A DNA stretch of 64,000 nt from Chitinophagales bacterium (GTDB lineage: Bacteria; Bacteroidota; Bacteroidia; Chitinophagales; Chitinophagaceae). Position 1 is the stretch's first letter. Every line of letters starts with the position of its first letter. The notes below the pieces were generated by a model that did not search any database, had not been told where the DNA came from, and saw only the letters and a list, made by a program, of their open reading frames with translations. The stretch spans positions 1 to 64,000 of the forward strand of contig JAIXKI010000004.1 in NCBI GenBank assembly GCA_026936105.1, in the 5' to 3' direction. Both the position numbers and the translations under genes were made by a program. Below are positions 28,301 through 36,215 of this stretch, piece by piece.

Positions 28301-28967
28301 AGATTCTTATGATGCGATCCGACGCTTGTCAAAGCACTTGCAAAATATTCGTGAAGAAGAACGAACGAACATAGCAAGAGAAATACATGATGAACTGGGG
28401 CAGCAATTGACCGTATTGAAAATGGATGTTTCCTGGCTGAGTAAAAAGTTGGGGGACAAAGATGAGATTGTAAAACAAAAGCTGGACGATTTATTAAATC
28501 TGATCGACACCACAGTTAAGACGATCAGGCGGATATCTTCAGAACTCAGGCCGAGTTTGCTGGATGATATGGGGCTGGTGCCGGCGATGGAATGGTATCT
28601 GAAAGAATTTGAGAAGAGGGCTTCCGTTAAAACAAATTTTAAAACAACTTCAGAGGACCTTAATTTGCCGAATCCCATAAGGACAGGCCTTTTCAGGATC
28701 TTCCAGGAATCACTGACCAATGTGGCCAGACATGCCAAAGCTCATAAAGTTGATGTGGCGATACAGTCTGATAATGGAAATATACAGTTGTCTATCAAAG
28801 ATGACGGTGAAGGATTTGAGATCGAAAGAGCCAGAATAAAAAAGACTTTGGGAATTTTAGGAATGGAAGAACGCACATTTATGATGGGTGGAAAATATGA
28901 GGTGAAAAGTAAACCGGGGAAAGGAACTAAAATTGTAGTATCCGTTCCCTGTTCCTGGGAAAATTAA
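25341..28967 (+). CDS. Membrane multi-PAS sensor histidine kinase
   Basis: A 1208-residue kinase. A membrane helix at about 8-28 and a second at about 180-205 bracket a periplasmic helical sensor resembling CHASE3. After a short coiled segment come six PAS domains, at about 236-350, 355-478, 485-605, 612-735, 740-858 and 865-985. Each ends in a DITERKxAE-like linker. The transmitter is of the HisKA_3 type, with the phospho-acceptor His in IAREIHDELGQQL (about residue 1018). The ATPase ends with DDGEGFE and LGILGMEERTFMMGGKY. It is followed 20 bases later by a NarL-type regulator and preceded by another, both plausible partners. Several PAS folds suggest combined redox, ligand or light inputs, but no cofactor-binding residue is recognisable with confidence. 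Confidence 0.93.
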   Translation: MKKKYLKSLPPLILVLAMFIVAVIYLMIRLNGKERRASLFANSGLQYVSQINNLENAAHFHRESLGEYARAKDTGSLTLTDSSLTNIIKVFDSLKNTLKTEEELKPLLDSLTYYVNKRVTLSSEIISLGLTSKNGEQILDRSRTYGYFSKIFNYNGKLQSEIMQMLKRRIVANAQDILHLRYILMASVLFSIFFIFLIIRNFMLNYSLSRRLENQLKDYNIQLQKKVDERTNEFRKSEERFRTLVEQASDAIVITNKEGELLEVNDSSCTMTGYSKEELLKMNIREIVIQETEHQMQDAVERLKHGERLLNERRIKKNDGALLAIESTSRMLTDGRIISINRDITERKTAEEALRTSEFNNRMVVENRIMGVSWASPEGRLINVNKTLCDMMGFSREELIGQHFSDFSHPDDLTVEMELLDGIIRGETSNYVFEKRYRKKNGDYFWVEVNLTGYHDQATGKISFFIALVHDIQLQRQTEDALKESEKKLRQVLSSYGDMFYVLDKQGTIILINELAKKSLSTFWGKPVDLGGNITDLTPESNKDILQERLQKVLKGETLEYEALVNVPGHLAWYLVSMFPVKDDEGNIYGVYVYTRDITEKKAADEKLQQSVNRFEMISLAVNDALWEWDLETGELWANETHQRLYGLTVNDPVPTEDLWLEFIHPDERAKMKESQINSLKSDKNIFTSEYRFKPYSSPEYRYIFDRTFILRNEKGEPLKKMGSMVDITERKRAEKELIEAEAKFRNLVEASLVGVYIIQDGMLAYLNPRLAEMMGYTVSEMMDNFPIRKMVHPDYWNLVEENIRLRLEGYVKSTHYEVEFIKKDGTVIPVEAFGSRTDYMGKPAIIGSVLDITDRKKAEKEIRIAKELSDQIIESLPGVFYLYNQKGVMLRWNKHLEEISGYSHDEIAKMSPVQFFGEDEMEYIKESIQKIFAEGDIVIESHIVTKDKKRIPFYFNGVKIFYESEFCVLGFGVDISEQKKAAEKLEDSYDAIRRLSKHLQNIREEERTNIAREIHDELGQQLTVLKMDVSWLSKKLGDKDEIVKQKLDDLLNLIDTTVKTIRRISSELRPSLLDDMGLVPAMEWYLKEFEKRASVKTNFKTTSEDLNLPNPIRTGLFRIFQESLTNVARHAKAHKVDVAIQSDNGNIQLSIKDDGEGFEIERARIKKTLGILGMEERTFMMGGKYEVKSKPGKGTKIVVSVPCSWEN

Positions 28968-28987
28968 CTGAAACTAAATCACTTTTA

Positions 28988-29617
28988 ATGATCAGGATTT
29001 TAATTGCAGACGATCATGCCATAGTGCGGCGGGGGTTGAAACAAATCATCATGGAAGAATATCCTTTTTCTAAAGTCGGTGAAGTTCATGATGCTGAAGC
29101 CCTGGTGGCAGAAGTTTCTCATGGAGATTGGGATGTAGTGATCTGTGATATGAACATGCCGGGAAGAAGTGGCCTTGATGCTTTGAGCCAGATCAGGCAC
29201 ATGAACCCCAAGCTTCCGGTACTGATATTAAGCATGTATCCGGAAGACCAATATGGATTGCGTGTGTTGAAAGCCGGGGCTTCCGGGTACCTGGCAAAAG
29301 AAACCGTTCATGAAGAACTGATCAAGGCAATAAAGACTGTTTTATCAGGCAGAAAATATATTACTCCGGGAGTCGCCGAAAAATTAGCAGAATCTTTCAA
29401 TACTGATTCTGAAAAAAAGCCGCATGAACTTTTATCCGACAGGGAGTTTGATGTATTTAAACTGTTGGCGGTCGGCAGAACAGTCACAGAAATTGCGGAA
29501 CAACTTTCTCTCAGTGCCACTACCATCAGCACATACCGGTCCAGGGTCATGGAAAAAATGAACATGAAATCCAATGCAGAGTTGGCTCGCTATGCCTTAG
29601 AAAACAAGATCATCTGA
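28988..29617 (+). CDS. NarL/FixJ-type response regulator
   Basis: A 209-residue regulator with receiver (about 2-118; IADDHAIVRRG, phospho-acceptor Asp54 in VICDMNMPGRSGLD, lysine in GYLAKETVHEEL) and LuxR-type HTH (about 145-205; LSDREFDVFKLLAVGRTVTEIA). It begins 20 bases after the six-PAS kinase stop, so co-transcription and phosphotransfer from that kinase are likely. It resembles the regulator at 24543 but is not a recent copy. Confidence 0.93.
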   Translation: MIRILIADDHAIVRRGLKQIIMEEYPFSKVGEVHDAEALVAEVSHGDWDVVICDMNMPGRSGLDALSQIRHMNPKLPVLILSMYPEDQYGLRVLKAGASGYLAKETVHEELIKAIKTVLSGRKYITPGVAEKLAESFNTDSEKKPHELLSDREFDVFKLLAVGRTVTEIAEQLSLSATTISTYRSRVMEKMNMKSNAELARYALENKII

Positions 29618-29728
29618 ATATTTGTGGCGATGCTACTACATCACTTTCTTCTTTTGCCGTACACGATTACGCATTTCCCTACTATTTTATTTTCAGGGTA
29701 GCGGTAGTACTTTGATGAGCTAAACATT

Positions 29729-30118
29729 ATGGTGCAGATAGACAAACTGATCATATTAATTGTGGATGACAATATTGACTTTGTCAATAGAATTGTCAAT
29801 ATGATCGAAGATCTTGATAATATCGGATATATCAATGTAGCCGCTGATTATGATGAAGCCCTAAAATGCCTGGAAGAAAGGCCAGACCTGGTATTGCTGG
29901 ATATCAACCTGCCGGGGAAAAGCGGGCTTGATCTGTTGCGATGGATCAAAGGATCTGATTTGAATCCCAAAATAATCATGATTTCAAATCACGGAGATGA
30001 ATATTACAGAAAAGCATGTTATGATTTAGGCGCTGATTATTTTCTGGACAAGTCGAATGAATTTTTACAGGTTTCAGATATTATCAGAAATATCTCTAAT
30101 CACAATTATGATCAATAA
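29729..30118 (+). CDS. Stand-alone receiver-domain protein (CheY-like)
   Basis: A 129-residue single receiver without an output domain. Acidic residues are in ILIVDDNIDF, the phospho-acceptor is Asp58 in LVLLDINLPGKSGLDLL, the switch serine is in MISNHG, and the lysine is in DYFLDKSNEF. It could be a phosphate shuttle or sink between the two kinases of this cluster. About 110 bases separate it from the upstream regulator, so it may have its own promoter. Confidence 0.9.
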   Translation: MVQIDKLIILIVDDNIDFVNRIVNMIEDLDNIGYINVAADYDEALKCLEERPDLVLLDINLPGKSGLDLLRWIKGSDLNPKIIMISNHGDEYYRKACYDLGADYFLDKSNEFLQVSDIIRNISNHNYDQ

Positions 30119-30520
30119 GAAGGATTTTGCCATAATTTTGTATCACAAAAGAACACCGGATGTGTTATTTTATTTGAAATTTATCAGTCATCCCCCCATT
30201 ACGGAATTACAGTGGCCATGAAGCCTTGAGATCTTTTTAACTTTGAAAGATGATACTGTTGTATAGTTCATCAATCTGTTATTCTGTACTATCCGGGATA
30301 GTCATCAAAGTATGTTCAAACGACTTTATCTGTTCCCGGTGGTCTAATATCATTTACCGGAAAGAATTCGATTGACTCATCCGGATAAAAAAATGTTTAT
30401 GTGAAAAAGATATTCTGAGTAGTTTTAACAAGTTAACTATTTTAATTGATCGGTTAATGGACCCGGTAACAACATGATGTGTGCAAGGAAAATCGAAAAG
30501 AAAATTTAAAGTGTGAGAAA
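30119..30520 (+). other. Intergenic region with inverted repeat
   Basis: Roughly 400 bases without a convincing gene between the receiver and the soluble kinase. It holds a tight palindrome, ACTATCC G GGATAGT at 30288-30302, that could be an operator, and a TAACTTTG box at 30238-30245 without a matching upstream element. A GTG at 30479 is an alternative start for the kinase. Confidence 0.4.
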
Positions 30521-32353
30521 ATGAAACTACCCGATTTTGGCAAAGTTGGAGCAGGGAATTATCAGAAAATAGTTGAGAATTTAAATGCAGGCATTCTTTT
30601 TAATGATGCCAATGGCGACCTGATATTTGCCAATACAAAGGCAACGGAGATATTGCACACCACACAATCCCGCCTTTATCAATTCTACAACATAGAAGAT
30701 CTTTGGAATAATTTCTGGAACATCACAAACGAAAAAGGAGAGAAGGTTCTTTATCGCAATAATCCGGTCATGAAAGCGTTACGCACCGGTAAGTTGCAGG
30801 AAGATACTTTGGTCATCAAGATGGCAGATGGAGAAAAGCGTTGGATTCTTTTCGATTCGCAACCTCTTTTTGAACATGACGGGAAAACGTCTTTTTCTGT
30901 TGTTTCCAATATTATTGATGTTACAGAAGAAAAAAGATTATCACTTCAACTAAACGAGCTGGATACTATTTTCAAGGTTTTTATTGACAGAACACCCAAT
31001 CATGCCTGGATAATTGATGAAGAAGAAAATCTCATTTATGCCAGCAGGTCTTTTTATGATTACTTTGGAATCAAAAAAGAAAATCCCGAAGGAAAGAAGA
31101 TCGCTGAACTGATTCCCGAAGCTGTGTTCAAGTCTCTTTATGAAAAACATATCGAGGTCTTAAAAACCGGGGAGCCTGTCGAATTCGAAGATAAAGTGGA
31201 GCTTGCTGATGGATCTGAACTGGTTTTTCATGTGGACATTTTTCCGATTGAGAGCCCTTCCGGAAAAATGCTGCTCGGAGGGCATTCGGTGAGCCTGGCA
31301 GATAAATATCAACTGGTAAAACAACTAAGGGAAACCAATGACCGGTTGTTGAATTTTAACCGGACAGTCAGTAATGCAATCTGGGAATGGGATCTCCTGA
31401 CAGGCGCAATATTTCAAAATGAGAATCTGCTCGAGATGATAGGATATCCGAAAGAAAAGAATAAAGGTATTTCCTGGTGGTTACGGCGCATTCATCCAGA
31501 TGACAGAGAGAGAGTGGAGGAAAAGGTAAAGGAGACCATTGATAAGAAAAAATTGTTTTGGGAAGATGAATACCGCTTTAAATGCAGCGATGGTGAATAT
31601 AAGCCGATGTATAACCGCGGATTTATTGTTTATGAAAATGAATTGCCGGTAAAGATGATAGGATCCTTGCAGGATATGACAGAAGTAAAACTTCTCAGAG
31701 ACCAGTTATCGGAAGAAAAGGAACAACGTCAAAAGAAGATCACGGAATCGGTCATCAAGGCCCAGGAAAGAGAACGCAGAAGGATAGGGCAGGAGCTTCA
31801 TGATAACGTGAACCAGATACTGACCACGGCAAAACTCTTTATGGAAATGATCGATCCTGCGGATAAGGAAGAGCGTGAGGCTAAGGAAAAGAGTGTGGAA
31901 TACATTCTTGAAGCCATTGAAGAGATCAGGAAATTGTCAAGGGAACTGTCGGCGCCCTGGATGAAGAACAAGAGCCTTGTTGAAGTGTTTTGTAAGCTGG
32001 CCGAAGATATTAATTCCTCAGGAAAGCTCAGCGTAAAATTCGATCATGATGCCGGATGTGACCTGCTGAGCCCCGGCCAGAAGATCACTCTATTCAGGAT
32101 ACTTCAGGAGCAGATGAAAAATATCCTCAACTACAGTAAGGCTACGGAAGCACAGATCACTCTCGGGTGCCATTCGAACCATGTAGCCCTTTCCATTAAG
32201 GATAACGGGATAGGCTTTGATGCGGCACACACCCGTACAGGGGTAGGTTTATCGGGGATATATGACCGGGCCGGGTTTTATGATGGCACAGTAACCCTTG
32301 ATACCGCTCCGGGTAAAGGATGTACTCTTACGGTAAAGATCCCTTTGTCATAG
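30521..32353 (+). CDS. Soluble PAS-domain sensor histidine kinase
   Basis: A 610-residue cytoplasmic kinase with three PAS domains (about 12-135, 147-265 and 283-395), a HisKA_3 dimerisation domain with phospho-acceptor His in RRRIGQELHDNVNQIL (about 412-427), and an ATPase with DNGIGFD and GVGLSGIYDRAGFYDG. The third PAS (AIWEWDLLTG) resembles the fourth PAS of the kinase at 25341 (ALWEWDLETG), so the two may sense similar cues. I prefer the ATG at 30521; a GTG at 30479 would add 14 polar residues. It follows the stand-alone receiver and is the end of the signalling cluster. Confidence 0.9.
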   Translation: MKLPDFGKVGAGNYQKIVENLNAGILFNDANGDLIFANTKATEILHTTQSRLYQFYNIEDLWNNFWNITNEKGEKVLYRNNPVMKALRTGKLQEDTLVIKMADGEKRWILFDSQPLFEHDGKTSFSVVSNIIDVTEEKRLSLQLNELDTIFKVFIDRTPNHAWIIDEEENLIYASRSFYDYFGIKKENPEGKKIAELIPEAVFKSLYEKHIEVLKTGEPVEFEDKVELADGSELVFHVDIFPIESPSGKMLLGGHSVSLADKYQLVKQLRETNDRLLNFNRTVSNAIWEWDLLTGAIFQNENLLEMIGYPKEKNKGISWWLRRIHPDDRERVEEKVKETIDKKKLFWEDEYRFKCSDGEYKPMYNRGFIVYENELPVKMIGSLQDMTEVKLLRDQLSEEKEQRQKKITESVIKAQERERRRIGQELHDNVNQILTTAKLFMEMIDPADKEEREAKEKSVEYILEAIEEIRKLSRELSAPWMKNKSLVEVFCKLAEDINSSGKLSVKFDHDAGCDLLSPGQKITLFRILQEQMKNILNYSKATEAQITLGCHSNHVALSIKDNGIGFDAAHTRTGVGLSGIYDRAGFYDGTVTLDTAPGKGCTLTVKIPLS

Positions 32354-32397
32354 GTCTTCTATCTACAAAAAATTTTGGGCTACATAAGTGATGAACT

Positions 32398-32523
32398 CTA
32401 TCTGTAGCGTCCGGAGTATTGCGGATTATTGGGGCATCCATACCTGCTGCGGGAAGAGAAGCAGGAACTGAAAACCATTGCCAGGACGATCAGCATTATG
32501 ATTGCAGAAACTTTATTTTTCAT
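32398..32523 (-). CDS. Small lipoprotein
   Basis: A 41-codon gene missed by length filters. The product has a positive start (MKNK), a hydrophobic stretch and a lipobox ending VFSSC with Cys21, then only 20 residues containing RSRYGCPNNPQYSG. After signal peptidase II cleavage a tiny lipid-anchored peptide with one further cysteine would remain. The combination of signal peptide, lipobox and clean start and stop supports a real gene. Its function is unknown; similar tiny GCP-containing lipoproteins are familiar from Bacteroidota genomes. It converges on the kinase gene, 44 bases apart. Confidence 0.7.
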   Translation of the reverse strand: MKNKVSAIIMLIVLAMVFSSCFSSRSRYGCPNNPQYSGRYR

Positions 32524-32649
32524 TTAAATAGTATTAATTGTGTAACGGTAAAATCCGGTAATTATTTTATAAAGATACAATCTCCGCTAAACTTACCTTA
32601 TTCCGGCTTTTGAATATCTAAATTCGTATTTAAAGATAATACAAACCTT

Positions 32650-32657
32650 TATCTTTG
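32650..32657 (+). promoter_or_regulatory. -7 box of exonuclease gene
   Basis: TATCTTTG, a perfect TAnnTTTG followed by C, 37 bases before the exonuclease ATG. No TTG at the right distance upstream. Confidence 0.45.
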
Positions 32658-32694
32658 CCGCTCCAAATCTGGGAATAGAACAACCATATATCTT

Positions 32695-33462
32695 ATGCTG
32701 CAATTAACTAAACCGATTGCCTTTATTGATCTTGAAACTACCGGCATTAATCTTGGAACAGACCGGATCGTTGAGATTGCCATAGTGAAAATTTTGCCGG
32801 ATGGCACCAAAAGCATGAAAAGAAAGATCATTAATCCGGAAATGCCGATTCCTGCGGCCTCCAGTGAAGTACATGGAATCACGGATGAAATGGTGAAAGA
32901 CGCTCCCACTTTCAAACAAGCCGCCCATGAACTAAAGCAAATGCTGGATGGATGTGATATTGCCGGCTATAATTCAAACCGGTTTGACATACCTCTTTTA
33001 ATGGAAGAATTCTTAAGAGTACAGGTTGAGTTTGACATGAAAGGCAGAAAGCTGATAGATGTACAGAAGATCTTTCACCAGATGGAGCAGCGCACTTTGA
33101 GCGCAGCCTATAAATTTTATTGTAATAAGAAACTGGAAGGAGCTCACAGTGCAGAAGCAGATGCAGCCGCCACTTATGAAATATTACTGGCCCAACTGGA
33201 GCGTTATCCTGCATTGGGAAATTCTGTTGACTCAGTACTGAAAGCAATCGGTGAAGAAACGATCGTTGATTTTGCCCGCAGATTCATCTTCGAAAACGGA
33301 GTGGAAATCTTCAACTTCGGTAAACATAAAGGCCGGCCGGTATCTGAAGTACTAAAAGCCGAGCCTCAGTATTATGACTGGATGATGAAGGGCGATTTTC
33401 CTCAGCACACCAAGCAAAAACTGACAGAGATCTACACCCGTACCATGCTGAAAAAAGGATAA
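32695..33462 (+). CDS. DEDDh 3'-5' exonuclease (DnaQ-like) with C-terminal DUF3820-type domain
   Basis: A 255-residue protein whose first 175 residues are a DnaQ/RNase T-fold exonuclease: Asp12 and Glu14 in FIDLETTG, the second Asp in GYNSNRFDIPLL and the His/Asp pair in GAHSAEADAAAT. A short C-terminal domain (about 200-255) reads FNFGKHKGRPVSEVLKAEP and WMMKGDFP, a module found attached to such exonucleases. It may proofread or trim DNA or RNA ends; as it is not fused to a polymerase and no polymerase gene is near, its substrate is open. Confidence 0.92.
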   Translation: MLQLTKPIAFIDLETTGINLGTDRIVEIAIVKILPDGTKSMKRKIINPEMPIPAASSEVHGITDEMVKDAPTFKQAAHELKQMLDGCDIAGYNSNRFDIPLLMEEFLRVQVEFDMKGRKLIDVQKIFHQMEQRTLSAAYKFYCNKKLEGAHSAEADAAATYEILLAQLERYPALGNSVDSVLKAIGEETIVDFARRFIFENGVEIFNFGKHKGRPVSEVLKAEPQYYDWMMKGDFPQHTKQKLTEIYTRTMLKKG

Positions 33463-33545
33463 CCTTACCGGCAACATCTGTATAAGTTTAACACAGTATC
33501 TGTTGCGTTTTTTGTAAATTCGTTTTCTCCAATCGGAAATCCTTT

Positions 33546-34361
33546 GTGGAAAAATTAGTTGTTATACCAACTTATAATGAAAAAGAGAATATCAGCGCTA
33601 TTCTCCATGCGATCTTCGGATTAAATGAAGGCTTTCACATTTTGGTAATAGATGATGCATCCCCTGATGGTACGGCCGGTCTGGTAAAAGATTTGCAGTT
33701 AAAGTTTCCCGGGCAATTGTTCCTTGAAGAAAGAAGGGGAAAGCAGGGATTAGGCACAGCCTACATTCATGGATTCAAATGGGCTATCGCCAACGATTAT
33801 CAGTTCATCTTTGAAATGGATGCGGATTTCTCTCATGACCCGAAAGACCTGCCACGCCTTTACAACGCTTGCAAAAATGAAGGGGCTGACCTTGCCGTAG
33901 GCTCCCGGTATATTAAAGGGGGAGGATTTATCAACTGGCCACGGAACCGCATTCTTTTATCAAAAGGAGCCTCTTTTTATACCCGCATGATCACCTGGAT
34001 GCCTGTTAAAGACCCGACTGCCGGATTCATTTGCTACCGCAAAGAAGTGCTGGAAACGATCAATCTTGACGAAATCCATTTTGTAGGGTATGCATTCCAG
34101 ATAGAAATGAAGTTTGCAGCCTGGAAGCTTCACTTCAAAATAAAAGAGATCCCTATAATGTTTCAGGACCGCACTCAGGGCACTTCCAAAATGAACAGAG
34201 GAATAGTGAAAGAAGGAATCCTGGGTGTGTTGAAACTGCGTTGGTACAGCCTTTTCACACGGTACCGCAGAAAAGTGAAGAACTCAGACAACGGGATAAC
34301 CGTTACTTCCCAAACCAACAAGCCCCATTCAGAAAAGATGCTGGCTGATACAAAGTCATAA
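33546..34361 (+). CDS. Polyprenol monophosphomannose synthase-like glycosyltransferase
   Basis: A 271-residue GT-A family 2 glycosyltransferase of the dolichol-phosphate mannose synthase group, without the C-terminal membrane domain. VVIPTYNEKENI opens the nucleotide-sugar fold, the metal motif is Asp92-Ala-Asp94 in FEMDADFSHDP, and GSRYIKGGG and KDPTAGFICYR follow. It likely moves mannose from GDP-mannose to undecaprenyl phosphate at the inner membrane. The start is a GTG at 33546: the protein would lose its first beta strand with any later start. Confidence 0.9.
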   Translation: MEKLVVIPTYNEKENISAILHAIFGLNEGFHILVIDDASPDGTAGLVKDLQLKFPGQLFLEERRGKQGLGTAYIHGFKWAIANDYQFIFEMDADFSHDPKDLPRLYNACKNEGADLAVGSRYIKGGGFINWPRNRILLSKGASFYTRMITWMPVKDPTAGFICYRKEVLETINLDEIHFVGYAFQIEMKFAAWKLHFKIKEIPIMFQDRTQGTSKMNRGIVKEGILGVLKLRWYSLFTRYRRKVKNSDNGITVTSQTNKPHSEKMLADTKS

Positions 34362-34433
34362 ATTTTTTATCAGCTATTTTGACCGGAATTCACCTCTTGT
34401 ATCTTGTTTCTTTTTTCTTAGTTTGCACGCTTA

Positions 34434-35312
34434 ATGAAGAAATCTTTTGTTCAGCTTCACATTGCTGTATTTCTTGCAGGATTTACAGGGCCTTTCGGAC
34501 GGCTGATCAATTTGAATGAAGGATTGCTGGTCTGGTATCGCTTGCTCATTACGGTATTCTCCATGTGGATCCTTTATTACTTCTTAAAAAAACTAAAAGC
34601 TATTTCCCTGAAAGATGCCTTGAAATTATCGTTGATAGGGTTGCTTTCTGCATTGCATTGGGTCACTTTTTACGGATCTATCAAACAATCCAATGTCTCG
34701 GTAGCCCTGGTCTGTTTTTCTTCAGTAGGCTTTTTTACTGCAGTGTTTGAGCCTTTATTGGAAAAGAAAAGGATCAACCGTACTGAATTGTTATTGGGAT
34801 TACTGACCATACTGGGTATTTATATCATCTTTCATTTCGATCCCAAATACAAAACAGGAATTATTCTTGGTATCACCTGTTCGGTCTTATTGACCTTTTC
34901 CATTATCCTGCTCAGGCGGTTTGTACAAAGAATTAATCCTGAAACGGCCATTACCTACCAGTTAAGCGGTGCATTTTTTTATCTTACTTTACTGATGCCG
35001 CTCTATCTGCATTATTTTCCCACTGATTATTTAGTACCGGATACAGCAGATTGGATCTGGCTGCTGATTCTCGGTTGGTTCTGTTCGGTGCTGGCATTTC
35101 AACTGACGGGTTATTCATTAAAAAAGCTCAGCGCCTTCACCGTTAATCTTACCTTCAACCTGGAGCCGGTGTATGGTATCATCATCGCTTTTATTTTATT
35201 CGGAGAAAACAAAGAACTGGGATGGTCTTTTTTCCTTGGCTTTTTATTTATAGCTGCGTCTTTGATATTTCATGCTATCTTATTATCAAAACAGGGAAAA
35301 CAATTGAAATAA
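34434..35312 (+). CDS. EamA-family (drug/metabolite) transporter
   Basis: A 292-residue membrane protein with about ten predicted helices arranged as two EamA repeats (roughly 1-140 and 150-285). The second repeat ends with the familiar FTVNLTFNLEPVYGIIIAFILFGE. Members export or import small metabolites such as amino acids or nucleotide sugars; the substrate cannot be read here. Its stop is one base before the next gene's ATG, so the two are likely co-transcribed. Confidence 0.9.
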   Translation: MKKSFVQLHIAVFLAGFTGPFGRLINLNEGLLVWYRLLITVFSMWILYYFLKKLKAISLKDALKLSLIGLLSALHWVTFYGSIKQSNVSVALVCFSSVGFFTAVFEPLLEKKRINRTELLLGLLTILGIYIIFHFDPKYKTGIILGITCSVLLTFSIILLRRFVQRINPETAITYQLSGAFFYLTLLMPLYLHYFPTDYLVPDTADWIWLLILGWFCSVLAFQLTGYSLKKLSAFTVNLTFNLEPVYGIIIAFILFGENKELGWSFFLGFLFIAASLIFHAILLSKQGKQLK

Positions 35313-35313
35313 A

Positions 35314-36165
35314 ATGAATCTTTCCCGTTATCATCAGCAGATCGTTGATTATTACCAGGCCAGTGAGAATGCATATAAGGATGCATGGGATCTGAATAAC
35401 AGCCTGGCCATACATTACGGTTATTGGGACGAAACAGTGAATTCTTTTCCGGAATCTCTTGCAAGAATGAATGAGGTGATGGCTGACGCTGTAAAGATTC
35501 GTCCATCCGATGTGGTGCTCGATGCCGGCTGCGGGGTGGGAGGAAGCAGTATCTTTCTCGCTTTGAGATACGGATGTAAAGTGTCCGGGATTACTCTTAG
35601 TGACCGGCAACAGAAAAAGGCTGTTGAAAATGCACAGACGAATAATGTCGGCCATCTCGTTGATATTAGAGTGATGGACTACTGTGCTACCGGTTTTCCT
35701 GATAACAGTTTCGATGTCATCTGGGGCTGTGAAAGTATTTGTTATGCAGATGATAAAGCAAAATTTATAAAAGAGGCTTACCGGTTGTTGAAACCCGGCG
35801 GGAGGCTTGTAGTGGCTGATGGCTTTGTGACACAGAAGGAAAACAATGAACATCCCTTCATCCGTCAATGGCTGGATGGTTGGCAGGTAAACTACCTGGA
35901 ATCAATGGAATGCTTTTGTGAATTCATGAGGGGAGAAGGCTTTTCCCGGATCAGTTCCCGGGATATTTCAAAATATGTTTCGGGGTCATCTTCCCGGTTA
36001 TACCGGTTTTATTTCCTGGCATCTTTTTACACCCGGTGGAAAGAGTTCATTTCATCAAGAAGATTTTCCGACCTGCAAAAGAAAAATATCAGAGCCTGTA
36101 AATATCAATATCTGGCCATGAAAAAAAAATTATGGCAATATGGATTGGTGTACGGAGAAAAATAA
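35314..36165 (+). CDS. SAM-dependent methyltransferase
   Basis: A 283-residue class I methyltransferase. Motif I is VLDAGCGVGGSSIFLA (about 67-82), then GITLSDRQ, the acidic FDVIWGCESICYADDK and post-motif LLKPGGRLVVADGF. The N-terminal YYQASENAYKDAWDLNNSLAIHYGYWD resembles tocopherol/sterol and small-molecule C- or N-methyltransferases, but the substrate is not settled. It follows the EamA transporter directly and may modify something that transporter moves, which is only a guess. Confidence 0.88.
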   Translation: MNLSRYHQQIVDYYQASENAYKDAWDLNNSLAIHYGYWDETVNSFPESLARMNEVMADAVKIRPSDVVLDAGCGVGGSSIFLALRYGCKVSGITLSDRQQKKAVENAQTNNVGHLVDIRVMDYCATGFPDNSFDVIWGCESICYADDKAKFIKEAYRLLKPGGRLVVADGFVTQKENNEHPFIRQWLDGWQVNYLESMECFCEFMRGEGFSRISSRDISKYVSGSSSRLYRFYFLASFYTRWKEFISSRRFSDLQKKNIRACKYQYLAMKKKLWQYGLVYGEK

Positions 36166-36215
36166 AGCGGGTTTTAGTTTTCCTCTTATCTTTAAAGCAT
36201 CCAAATTTTATATTG

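Noticed and set aside
32419-32613. 64-codon plus-strand frame after the soluble kinase
   Set aside because: It is antisense to the convincing small lipoprotein gene and lacks any feature of its own.
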